From contig JAASTO010000083.1 of NCBI GenBank assembly GCA_021767245.1, forward strand, positions 1 to 10,303: 10,303 nt of DNA, read 5' to 3'. Below, one piece after another: positions 1 through 6,581 of the stretch (position 1 is its first letter; each line of letters opens with the position of its first letter). This DNA is from Balneolaceae bacterium. Lineage in GTDB: Bacteria; Bacteroidota; Rhodothermia; Balneolales; Balneolaceae. The notes beneath the pieces are model-generated. The model worked only from the letters and a program-made list of their open reading frames with translations. It had not been told where the DNA came from and searched no databases. The translations under genes were made by a program, and so were the position numbers.

Positions 1-1107
1 GCTATTATTTACAGAACCCTCCCTGATTACTCCATCGAGGCTATCCCGGTTAACCTGAACGACCTGATGTCTGATCCTTCAACCCACGATGTGGAACTGA
101 AGAAAGACGACCGGATCAAAATATCATCCATTTTTGACCTAAGGGAATTTCAAACCGTTAAGATCACCGGTTCCGTTCTGACTCCCGGAACCTATCCTTT
201 TGTACAAAAGAGTTCATTAAAAGATCTGATCTTTGAAGCCGATGGATTCAAGGATGAGGCCGCTCCGTATAATATTGAAATAGCAAGAAGAATTGCGGAC
301 GATCATTCCGGCACCGTTCATAACGAAATTGCCGAGATCATAACGGTCAATATTGAGAATGGTCTTACATACTCAAAAGAATTAGAGGAGATCGAACTCA
401 AACCTTTTGACCAGGTCTTTGTTCGAAAATCACCTTCTTACGAAACCCAACAAACAGTTAAGATTTCCGGTGAAGTTCTCTTTCCCGGTGAATACGCCAT
501 CTCATCCAGAGATTTCAGGTTAGCAGATCTGATAGAAAAAAGTGGCGGACTTACAGAATTTGCCTATGCAGAAGGCGCTTCGCTGACGAGAGATATCATC
601 GATGAATTAGATGAAACAGAAATAAATCTTGCTGATTCGGTACTACAACAGCGCACCCAATCTTTGTCTAAAGTGGGAATTCGCCTGAACGAGGCTTTGA
701 ATAATCCTAACTCAAACTATAATCTACTTCTTCAGCCCGGTGATCAGATCACCATTCCTAAACGACTTGAAACCGTACAGGTTCGTGGTGAAGTTCTTTA
801 TCCTATTAATGTTCGTTTTGAAGATTCTAAATCCTTTAAAAGCTATATAGGTTCTGCCGGTGGTTTTACAGAGCAGGCAAACACTAAAAGAGGATATGTA
901 GTGTACGCAAATGGTGAAGTGGACCGAACTAAGAAGTTTCTGTTTTTTAAGAACTATCCGGATGTGGAACCGGGTTCCACCGTGATCATCCCTCCAAAAG
1001 AACAAAGAGACAGATTAAGTACAACGGAAAGAATTACCGTTCTTTCCACGATCGTTTCACTGGCTGCGATCGTGACCAACACGATATTCCAGATCCGAAG
1101 AAATTAA
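1..1107 (+). CDS. SLBB-repeat polysaccharide export protein, C-terminal part (5' truncated by window edge)
   Basis: The frame is open from base 1, so the Met at 67 is internal and the true start lies upstream; 368 codons are visible. Three SLBB-type repeats are readable, each opening with a G-x-V-x-x-P-G-x-Y-like strand: VKITGSVLTPGTY (fragment residues 53-65), VKISGEVLFPGEY and a degenerate VQVRGEVLYPINV. Each repeat continues with a helix such as LADLIEKSGGL and closes with an L-x-P-G-D-x-I-like strand (LLLQPGDQITIP). After the last repeat comes a hydrophobic segment (ITVLSTIVSLAAIVTNTIF) and a basic tail (QIRRN), which fits a C-terminal membrane anchor or the outer-membrane helix of Wza-family exporters. 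Proteins of this family form the periplasmic and outer-membrane part of capsule or exopolysaccharide export. The gene is transcribed toward fadE and ends at a hairpin. The family assignment is secure; the specific polysaccharide is unknown. Confidence 0.88.
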   Translation, partial: AIIYRTLPDYSIEAIPVNLNDLMSDPSTHDVELKKDDRIKISSIFDLREFQTVKITGSVLTPGTYPFVQKSSLKDLIFEADGFKDEAAPYNIEIARRIADDHSGTVHNEIAEIITVNIENGLTYSKELEEIELKPFDQVFVRKSPSYETQQTVKISGEVLFPGEYAISSRDFRLADLIEKSGGLTEFAYAEGASLTRDIIDELDETEINLADSVLQQRTQSLSKVGIRLNEALNNPNSNYNLLLQPGDQITIPKRLETVQVRGEVLYPINVRFEDSKSFKSYIGSAGGFTEQANTKRGYVVYANGEVDRTKKFLFFKNYPDVEPGSTVIIPPKEQRDRLSTTERITVLSTIVSLAAIVTNTIFQIRRN

Positions 1108-1116
1108 ACGACAAAC

Positions 1117-1148
1117 AAAAAGGGAATCTGTTCAGATTCCCTTTTTTT
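1117..1148. terminator. Likely bidirectional intrinsic terminator between convergent genes
   Basis: A 13-bp perfect stem (1117-1129 with 1134-1146) encloses the 4-base loop GTTC. The stem is flanked by five A on the left and seven T on the right (1142-1148), so each strand carries a hairpin followed by a U-run. It lies 9 bases after the stop of the SLBB gene and about 27 bases beyond the stop of the oppositely oriented fadE, which fits termination from both sides. Confidence 0.85.
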
Positions 1149-1174
1149 ATTTTACCAGTATTTTCAGGGTACAG

Positions 1175-3658
1175 TTAAGATACCATTGTTGATTCCTTAC
1201 CACTTCCAACCGGATTGGTTGGTGTTTGATTGAGATACTCCTCCAGCGTGAATTCATCTACCTGAATGGCATCATTCCGGGCTATCTCCGTTTTCTTGAC
1301 AAGCTCACCTTCTGCCTTTGTGATCACTCCTTTTTCTACTGCAAGATCCGCTATATCCAGATAAGGCTCCTTAGGCAACTCTTTTGATTTGATGGCTTTG
1401 TACAGCTTTTTGAACACCGGCCATGCTTCTTCATTAAGCTGCATGGTGTATTCATACCGGCCAATGGCTGATTCTCTATCTTCCGGTAAGTACATGCCAC
1501 TTGTCATATGGTCACGGTCCGCTCCTCGGACCTGCATAGCCTGTGCTACCTTATGGCCTAGTTTATCGGAAGGATAGGTACCGATCGGATTCAAACGACC
1601 CCAGACTCCTACTAGGCGAAACAACCAGCTCAAACCGGGCACCTTGATCTCTCGTAGAATGCCCTCAAAAGCCTGCTGAATGCGATAGAAACTGTATTCC
1701 ATAGCCCACTCAAAGTAGGCTCTGTCAGCTTCCCTTCTTCCTTCTGCTTCAAAACGTTTCAGGGTTCCGGAAGCTAAATAAAGAAAGCTAAGAATATCGG
1801 CATAGCGGCCGGCAATCTTTTCTTTCATTTTCAGTGCTCCGCCATAAGAACCGAGAGCCAGATCAGCAAAGAAAGCAAAGGAAGCAGACGCCCATGATAA
1901 TTTCCTGAAATATTTGGAAGCAGGCCCGCTAACAGGGGATCCGGCAAGCTTGCCGCGAGTCACACTTAGCAATAATGACCTGAACATATTTGTAACCACA
2001 TGTCCAATATGCTTCCAGAAATTATCATCGAATTTTTTAACGTCCTTGTTCATCAGGGCTTCGATCTCATTGTAGGCATACGGATGACAACGGATCGCTC
2101 CCTGACCAAATATCATGAGGGTTCTGGTAAGAATATTAGCCCCTTCAACCGTGATCGCAATGGGGAGTGCCGTGTAAGTACTTGCAAAAATATTACGGGG
2201 TCCCCTTGAAATACCGGCTCCACCCACAATATCCATAGCATCGTTTGCAATCTCCCTGCCCAGTTCAGTAAAGTTATATTTGGCTATCGCAGTTACGACG
2301 GCTGGTTTTTGTCCTCTGTCAAGACCACCGGTTGTGTACCGTCTCGCGGCCTCAAGCAGGTAGTTATACCCACCGATACGCGCCATGGGTTCTTCAATAC
2401 CTTCAAACTTTCCAATATTCAATCCAAATTGCTTACGGATAGCAGCGTAGGCTCCTATTGCCCGGGTCGCTACTTTGGCTCCACCTGCACTTTGCGCCGG
2501 CAGTGATATTCCACGTCCAACAGCCAGAGATTCCATCAACATTCTCCAACCGTTTCCGGCTCCGTCCACACCTCCTATGATCGAGTCTACAGGAATAATG
2601 ACATCCTTACCGTCTATCGGGCAGTTGTAGAATGGAATTCCCAACGGGTCATGGCGGCGACCAAGTTCGACCCCTTCTGTATCAGATGGGATCAGCGCAC
2701 AGGTGATACCTCTGTTTTCTTCGTCTCCGATCAGATGATCCGGATCCTTCAGATTAAAGGCCAGACCTATCACCGTTGAAATGGCTGCCAAAGTGATGTA
2801 ACGTTTCTCAAAATTCATGCGAAGGTAGAGCTTGCCGTCTTCCCCTTTAAAGACCACCCCTTCTGAACGCATGCTTCCGGCATCTGAGCCGGCGTTGGGT
2901 TCTGTTAAACCAAAGCAAGGCATTTCCTCTCCGGTTGCCAGTCTTGGCAGGTAGTGATCCTTTTGTTCCTCGGTTCCGTAATGCAACAGCAACTCAGCCG
3001 GTCCCAATGAGTTTGGCACCATTACCGTTGTTGCTAAAGGACCACAGCGAGAGGCTAGTTTAGCAACAATGGCACTGTGGGCAGTGGCTGAAAATTCGAG
3101 TCCTCCGTATTTTTTAGGTATGATCAGCCCAAAGAATTTTTCCTTACGCATGAACTCCCAAACTTCATCCGTAAATCCTTTACGCACCATCACGTCCCAG
3201 TCTGTAACCATTTCGCAAAGTTTTTCTACGGGACCATCCATATAAGCCTGCTCCTCTTCTGTCAGGTCGGGATAATCTTCATTCAGGATTCGATTCATGT
3301 CAGGTTTTCCGGAAAAAAGTTCACCTTCAACCCACACGTTACCCGCTTCAATAGCCGTTTGTTCGGTTTCAGATATCTTTGGTAGAAAGTTTATGGCATC
3401 CAATAACTTCATTAGCGGACCGCTCAACACTTGTCTTCGAAGCGCTTTCATGTTGAAAACCAAAACAAGAACGGTATATGTGATGAATAACCAGCCCGGT
3501 GCATTAAGTCCTGCTAATCCCGCATAACCGGCAATAGCCCATATCCATAGCGGGGCTCCTGTAAAACCAAGCACTAACAGGATCAATACACCTGAAACGA
3601 TCGAAGCCCATAAGGGCACCTCTGCAAAAAATCCAAATAATTCACTCATAGCTTCCAT
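1175..3658 (-). CDS. fadE: Long membrane-associated acyl-CoA dehydrogenase, FadE type
   Basis: This enzyme catalyses the first step of fatty-acid beta-oxidation, the FAD-dependent alpha,beta-dehydrogenation of acyl-CoA. At 827 residues it matches the long FadE class (E. coli FadE is about 814) rather than the roughly 380-residue soluble enzymes. Residues 16-70 hold two or three hydrophobic segments, consistent with membrane association. The acyl-CoA dehydrogenase core follows, with LTEPNAGSDA at 251-260 (flavin/substrate region) and VEGANILTR around 504-512; E505 aligns with the catalytic glutamate region of the superfamily, and the following FGQGAIRCHPY is typical of FadE. The remaining roughly 280 residues correspond to the FadE-specific C-terminal domain (DUF1974). 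The ATG at 3658 is chosen because AAGGAG lies 6 bases upstream; Met4 is a less likely alternative. It follows a TetR gene by 14 bases and is probably co-transcribed with it. The electron acceptor (ETF) genes are not in the window. Confidence 0.93.
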   Translation of the reverse strand: MEAMSELFGFFAEVPLWASIVSGVLILLVLGFTGAPLWIWAIAGYAGLAGLNAPGWLFITYTVLVLVFNMKALRRQVLSGPLMKLLDAINFLPKISETEQTAIEAGNVWVEGELFSGKPDMNRILNEDYPDLTEEEQAYMDGPVEKLCEMVTDWDVMVRKGFTDEVWEFMRKEKFFGLIIPKKYGGLEFSATAHSAIVAKLASRCGPLATTVMVPNSLGPAELLLHYGTEEQKDHYLPRLATGEEMPCFGLTEPNAGSDAGSMRSEGVVFKGEDGKLYLRMNFEKRYITLAAISTVIGLAFNLKDPDHLIGDEENRGITCALIPSDTEGVELGRRHDPLGIPFYNCPIDGKDVIIPVDSIIGGVDGAGNGWRMLMESLAVGRGISLPAQSAGGAKVATRAIGAYAAIRKQFGLNIGKFEGIEEPMARIGGYNYLLEAARRYTTGGLDRGQKPAVVTAIAKYNFTELGREIANDAMDIVGGAGISRGPRNIFASTYTALPIAITVEGANILTRTLMIFGQGAIRCHPYAYNEIEALMNKDVKKFDDNFWKHIGHVVTNMFRSLLLSVTRGKLAGSPVSGPASKYFRKLSWASASFAFFADLALGSYGGALKMKEKIAGRYADILSFLYLASGTLKRFEAEGRREADRAYFEWAMEYSFYRIQQAFEGILREIKVPGLSWLFRLVGVWGRLNPIGTYPSDKLGHKVAQAMQVRGADRDHMTSGMYLPEDRESAIGRYEYTMQLNEEAWPVFKKLYKAIKSKELPKEPYLDIADLAVEKGVITKAEGELVKKTEIARNDAIQVDEFTLEEYLNQTPTNPVGSGKESTMVS

Positions 3659-3664
3659 TTTATT

Positions 3665-3670
3665 CTCCTT
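3665..3670 (-). promoter_or_regulatory. Shine-Dalgarno site of fadE
   Basis: On the minus strand AAGGAG sits 6 bases before the ATG at 3658, in the short gap after the tetR stop codon. It is the only strong ribosome-binding site found ahead of a gene here; the other starts have A-rich leaders. It fixes the fadE start and suggests that fadE is translated efficiently from the shared tetR transcript. Confidence 0.75.
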
Positions 3671-3672
3671 TT

Positions 3673-4272
3673 TTAAGTGACCGCTGCACGAATCAGGAAT
3701 CCCTGTATCACATGCTCGATCGAGTCATCAATAAATTGTTCTCTGTTAATACGGCTGTCTAACCGGCCATTTAGTACCACTGATACAATTCCGTGCATCT
3801 GAGCCCAAATGGAATAAGCAGCAACCAACGGATCATCCACATCCATCTGATTCTTTTCTACGCTCTCCTCTATCGTTTTCACCAGCAGTTCATAGGCTCG
3901 CCTGGCTTTTCTGAATTTTTCTTTAGGGTATCTCGCCATAGAATCAGGTCTCACCTTATAGATGATCTCATACTTCTCAGGATACGTGATCCCGAATTCC
4001 GCATAGGCATGAATGATCGCTTTGAACCGGTCAATGCAATTGCCAACCGGCAGAGCCTTTTTTTCAATGAACCGGCTAAGATCCTCGACAGACTCCTCGA
4101 TCAGCGTATGTAAAAGATGATCTTTGTTCTCGAAATAGAGATAGATACTGGTTGCCGATACTCCGGCTTTCTTGGCGATCTTCCGCATAGACAATGATTT
4201 ATATCCTTCATTGAATAGCATGGATCGACTAATTTCCAGTATTTGATCACGTAACGGGTTTTCTTCGCTCAT
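3673..4272 (-). CDS. TetR-family transcriptional repressor, probable regulator of fadE
   Basis: The protein has 199 residues, the usual TetR length. Residues 10-54 form the conserved N-terminal DNA-binding domain, with the helix-turn-helix at about 28-47 (SMRKIAKKAGVSATSIYLYF) followed by the family-typical ENKDHLL. The rest is predominantly helical and would form the ligand-binding and dimerisation domain, resembling the WHG/TetR_C type seen in several lipid regulators. It directly precedes fadE with a 14-base gap, and a perfect 15-bp palindrome begins 13 bases upstream of its start. By analogy with FadR-type TetR regulators of Bacillus and Thermus, an acyl-CoA could be the inducer; this is inference from context, not from ligand-contacting residues. 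The ATG at 4272 is the natural start, although AGGA lies too close to it to be a good ribosome-binding site. Confidence 0.9.
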   Translation of the reverse strand: MSEENPLRDQILEISRSMLFNEGYKSLSMRKIAKKAGVSATSIYLYFENKDHLLHTLIEESVEDLSRFIEKKALPVGNCIDRFKAIIHAYAEFGITYPEKYEIIYKVRPDSMARYPKEKFRKARRAYELLVKTIEESVEKNQMDVDDPLVAAYSIWAQMHGIVSVVLNGRLDSRINREQFIDDSIEHVIQGFLIRAAVT

Positions 4273-4284
4273 TTCCTGATTTAG

Positions 4285-4299
4285 GTTAACAGTGTTAAC
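4285..4299. promoter_or_regulatory. Candidate TetR operator (perfect 15-bp palindrome)
   Basis: GTTAACAGTGTTAAC is a perfect inverted repeat of 7-bp arms around a central G. It lies 13-27 bases upstream of the tetR ATG, at about the expected transcription start, where a bound repressor would block initiation. Length and symmetry match TetR-family operators. The inference is that TetR represses its own gene together with the downstream fadE. Confidence 0.6.
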
Positions 4300-4305
4300 T
4301 GATTT

Positions 4306-4333
4306 AATTTAACCAATCCAAAGCGAAAATCAA
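4306..4333 (-). promoter_or_regulatory. Possible sigma-70-like promoter of the tetR-fadE unit
   Basis: On the minus strand TTGATT (4333-4328) is followed after 16 bases by TAAATT (4311-4306), each matching 4 of 6 consensus bases. The predicted start would fall at or inside the palindrome 4285-4299. The match is weak, and primary sigma factors of the Bacteroidota often use other sequences, so the placement is tentative. Confidence 0.3.
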
Positions 4334-4389
4334 GAGAGGTACAGAAATTAATGTGGAGCGTAAATCAACTACTCTCTTTTAAGAGTGTT

Positions 4390-5043
4390 CTAAAGTTTAA
4401 AGGACAGGTATTTTATTGTCTTCCCCTTTTCGATATGCATATTTTCGTAATAAGTGATGATGGATAACTTCGGATCATCCGGGCAGTTTTTATGGACATC
4501 AGGTTCATCCACAAGCAGTTCCAGTTTTTCTTTCTGAATGACCTCCTTCGTGTACTCATACAGTACATCGCTATCCGTTTTCAGGTGAATGACGGAACCG
4601 GGTTTCATCACTTTTCGGTAGAGTTTAAGAAATTTTGGGTGCGTAAGGCGCTTTCTCTTCTTTTTGAGGTATGGGTCCGAAAAGACGATCCATGCTTCAT
4701 CCACTTCATTTTCCCCGAAATAAAGGTCCAGATGATCTATGAAACAGCGAAAGTACCTGACGTTTTCTAATCCTTTATCCAGAGCTTCTTTTGCCCCAAC
4801 CCAAAGCCGATTACCCTTTACATCCAGGCCGACGTAGTTTTTTTCAGGTTCAATTTCTGCAAGCCCGATTGAGTACTCCCCTTTGCCACATGCCAGCTCC
4901 AGTACAATTGGCTGAGCTTTGTCAAATACTTCGGTATTCCATTTTCCTTTTGGAGGTGGGATTTCTTTGCTGAATTCGGTGTACACTAAGGTATTTTCCA
5001 GCTTAGGCAACTCTTCCATGCGTTGCTCTTTGATCTTGGGCAT
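4390..5043 (-). CDS. trmB: tRNA (guanine-N7)-methyltransferase
   Basis: This enzyme transfers a methyl group from S-adenosylmethionine to N7 of G46 in the tRNA variable loop. The 217 residues show the whole TrmB signature: the SAM-binding loop LELACGKGEY (48-57), GLDVKGNRL (72-80), the catalytic-region segment FSDPYLKKKRKRLTHPKFL (121-139), HLKTDSD (153-159) and the C-terminal TYYE (197-200), whose T and E line up with the conserved pair of the family. The segment after FSDP reads YLKKK where many bacterial homologues have WPKKRH, a moderate variation. It is the last gene of the redoxin-pdxH-trmB run, 45 bases after the pdxH stop. No ribosome-binding site is visible at ATG 5043; Met9 is an alternative start and would lose nothing conserved. 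Confidence 0.95.
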   Translation of the reverse strand: MPKIKEQRMEELPKLENTLVYTEFSKEIPPPKGKWNTEVFDKAQPIVLELACGKGEYSIGLAEIEPEKNYVGLDVKGNRLWVGAKEALDKGLENVRYFRCFIDHLDLYFGENEVDEAWIVFSDPYLKKKRKRLTHPKFLKLYRKVMKPGSVIHLKTDSDVLYEYTKEVIQKEKLELLVDEPDVHKNCPDDPKLSIITYYENMHIEKGKTIKYLSFKL

Positions 5044-5088
5044 AGCTAATTTTAAGCTTATCGGATTTATATTAGGTGTGAGGACAAG

Positions 5089-5736
5089 TTAAGGAGACAA
5101 CCGCTTGATATCCCACTTATCTCCAACCTTCTCAAATTTGATGCGGTCATGGAGGCGACTTCTTCTTCCCTGCCAAAATTCCAGGACTTCCGGTTTCACT
5201 CTATATCCACCCCACGACTCAGGTTTTGGTACATTTCCTTCAGAATATATCTCTTCCAGTTCTTTGAACCGGTCTTCCAAAAATGCTCTGTTTGGTACTA
5301 CCGAACTTTGGTCGGAAGCCAGTGCCCCGATCTGACTTTTATACGGCCGCTTTTTAAAATATGCCTCACTTTCATCCTCAGAAAGCTTTTCAGCCTTTCC
5401 CTCTATTCGAACTTGCCGTTCCAGTTCCAGCCAGAGAAAACACAAGGCCACGTTTGGATTTTGTGCAATTTCGGCGCCCTTATCACTTTTGTGATTGGTA
5501 TAGAATATAAACTCATCATTTTCTATTCCCTTCAAGAGAACTACCCTGGAGTGTGGCTTATTGCCCGCTCCAACTGTCGACAAAGTCATAGCATTGGGCT
5601 CAGGTACCTCGGCTTTCAAAGCTTCCTTTATCCATTTTTCGAATTGTTCAATGGGATCGGAACTTACATCCGATTCGTCAAGTGAGTGCTTACTGTAATC
5701 TTCTCTTAGCTTTTGAAGCTTTTCCTTATCCATCAT
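5089..5736 (-). CDS. pdxH: Pyridoxamine/pyridoxine 5'-phosphate oxidase
   Basis: This cytosolic FMN enzyme oxidises pyridoxamine or pyridoxine 5'-phosphate with O2 to the cofactor pyridoxal 5'-phosphate, in the final or salvage step of vitamin B6 synthesis. The 215 residues are the usual length. FMN-binding segments RVVLLKGI and FYTNHKSDKGAEI are present, followed by ERQVRIEGKAEKL, then YFKKRPYKSQIGALAS, and near the end the family signature LEFWQGRRSRLHDR (185-198), which includes the substrate-binding R194 and H196. The start codon lies only 5 bases after the stop of the upstream redoxin, so translation is probably coupled. Two ATG codons sit in tandem (5736 and 5733), and either could be used. 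trmB follows. Confidence 0.96.
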   Translation of the reverse strand: MMDKEKLQKLREDYSKHSLDESDVSSDPIEQFEKWIKEALKAEVPEPNAMTLSTVGAGNKPHSRVVLLKGIENDEFIFYTNHKSDKGAEIAQNPNVALCFLWLELERQVRIEGKAEKLSEDESEAYFKKRPYKSQIGALASDQSSVVPNRAFLEDRFKELEEIYSEGNVPKPESWGGYRVKPEVLEFWQGRRSRLHDRIKFEKVGDKWDIKRLSP

Positions 5737-5741
5737 GATCT

Positions 5742-6311
5742 TTAACCGAAATAATCAGGTTCGTTACCGGGTTTCCATTTAATATTACAACCTATACTAG
5801 GTATTTGCTCTTCTTCCGGCACCTTTTTCCCGTCAAGTACAGCATCAAGGGCATTTCTAAGATCTTTGCCAGTCACAGGTTTATCATTTTTGGGCCGACT
5901 GTCATCAAATTGCCCACGATATATCAGTGATTTATTTTCATCGAATACAAAAAAGTCCGGTGTACATGCAGCTTTATAAGCTTTGGCTACCTCCTGAGAT
6001 TCATCATACAAATACGGGAACGGATACTCTTTTTCAGCCATTTTCTCAGGACTATCCTGTGGATATTTATCTATATCATTTGAACTGATCGCTACAAAAG
6101 CAATTCCTTTGGCTATGTATTCATTTGCTAGATCGATCAGTTCATCCTCTATATGCAGTACATATGGACAATGATTGCAAATGAACATGATCACAAATCC
6201 TTTACTTTGATCTGTGTAGGTAAGAGACAGGTTTCCTCCGTTTACACTTTCAAGATTGAAGTCAGGGGCTTTTGTTCCAAGTTCGAGCATGGTTGAGGGT
6301 GTGGCAGACAT
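5742..6311 (-). CDS. Thioredoxin-fold redoxin (AhpC/TSA-like) with CNHC active site
   Basis: The protein has 189 residues and no signal peptide, so it is probably cytosolic. The N-terminus, LGTKAPDFNLESVNGG, is typical of the AhpC/TSA-redoxin superfamily. The active-site segment FICNHCPYV carries the CxxC pair C45/C48. A further cysteine precedes the expected cis-proline (AACTPDFFVF, C116), and another lies near the C-terminus (SIGCNIKWK, C175). The conserved CNHCPYV and IGCNIKWK blocks mark the PRX_like1-type thioredoxin family proteins, which are widespread in bacteria but poorly characterised; disulfide or peroxide reduction is plausible but unproven. It heads the run redoxin-pdxH-trmB, and its promoter region contains a PerR-box-like dyad. 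No Shine-Dalgarno site precedes ATG 6311; Met8 is a possible alternative start. Confidence 0.88.
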   Translation of the reverse strand: MSATPSTMLELGTKAPDFNLESVNGGNLSLTYTDQSKGFVIMFICNHCPYVLHIEDELIDLANEYIAKGIAFVAISSNDIDKYPQDSPEKMAEKEYPFPYLYDESQEVAKAYKAACTPDFFVFDENKSLIYRGQFDDSRPKNDKPVTGKDLRNALDAVLDGKKVPEEEQIPSIGCNIKWKPGNEPDYFG

Positions 6312-6330
6312 TGTATTAGTGAATTTTGTT

Positions 6331-6346
6331 GTGTTATGATTATAAC
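6331..6346 (-). promoter_or_regulatory. -10 box and overlapping dyad (PerR-box-like) ahead of the redoxin gene
   Basis: On the minus strand a perfect TATAAT (6344-6339) lies 27 bases upstream of the ATG at 6311, giving a leader of about 20 bases. No good -35 hexamer is found at 16-18 bases. The box is embedded in a dyad, GTTAT-N4-ATAAC (6333-6346). Read on the minus strand, 6345-6331 (TTATAATCATAACAC) matches 11 of the 14 defined positions of the Bacillus PerR box, although six of these come from the -10 hexamer itself. The rest of the gap up to the terminator at 6530 is AT-rich, and I see no gene in it. Confidence 0.4.
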
Positions 6347-6529
6347 GTCAAAAATTTAATACCACTGCAAAGATATCGAATGATGCAGACAAAATAGTAA
6401 TCGATATGCCTCTTGCACATGATTATTCAATTTTTTTCAACACGACGCAGACATGCTTAATTCAAATAATCTGTCGAATAACACTAAATCACCAAGTCCT
6501 GACTTACCCATACCGACATCAATACGCAT

Positions 6530-6565
6530 AAAAAAAACCCGTCCACTTAATAAATGAACGGGTTT
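6530..6565 (-). terminator. Intrinsic terminator of the ATPase-MscS-peptidase unit
   Basis: Sixteen bases past the peptidase stop codon, the minus strand folds into a 14-bp stem (6565-6552 with 6548-6535, including two G-T pairs and a CCCG/CGGG core) around a 3-base loop. It runs into eight consecutive T (6537-6530). This is the strongest terminator in the window and closes the three-gene unit. Confidence 0.88.
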
Positions 6566-6581
6566 GATAAAAGGTAAGGGC

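Noticed and set aside
49..56. Further GGTTAACC-like sequences (also near 9459) as extra TetR operator sites
   Set aside because: Both are single half-sites within coding sequence and lack the second arm at the spacing seen at 4285-4299.
4371..4386. Short hairpin ACTCT-N6-AGAGT just past the trmB stop codon, as a possible terminator
   Set aside because: The stem has only 5 bp, lacks G-C strength, and on the minus strand no U-run follows it.
5044..5058. Small AGCT...AGCT dyad before trmB, as a regulatory site
   Set aside because: The arms are only 4-5 bp in very AT-rich sequence, and the site lies inside a likely operon gap.
5149..5685. 178-codon open frame on the plus strand opposite pdxH
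   Set aside because: It is a complete shadow of pdxH, whose minus-strand product carries all family signatures; the plus-strand translation shows no motif.
6406..6531. Open frame of 41 codons on the plus strand in the gap between the redoxin gene and the peptidase terminator
   Set aside because: It has no ribosome-binding site, no recognisable promoter and no protein-like composition, and its stop codon falls in the A-run of the terminator; chance is sufficient.
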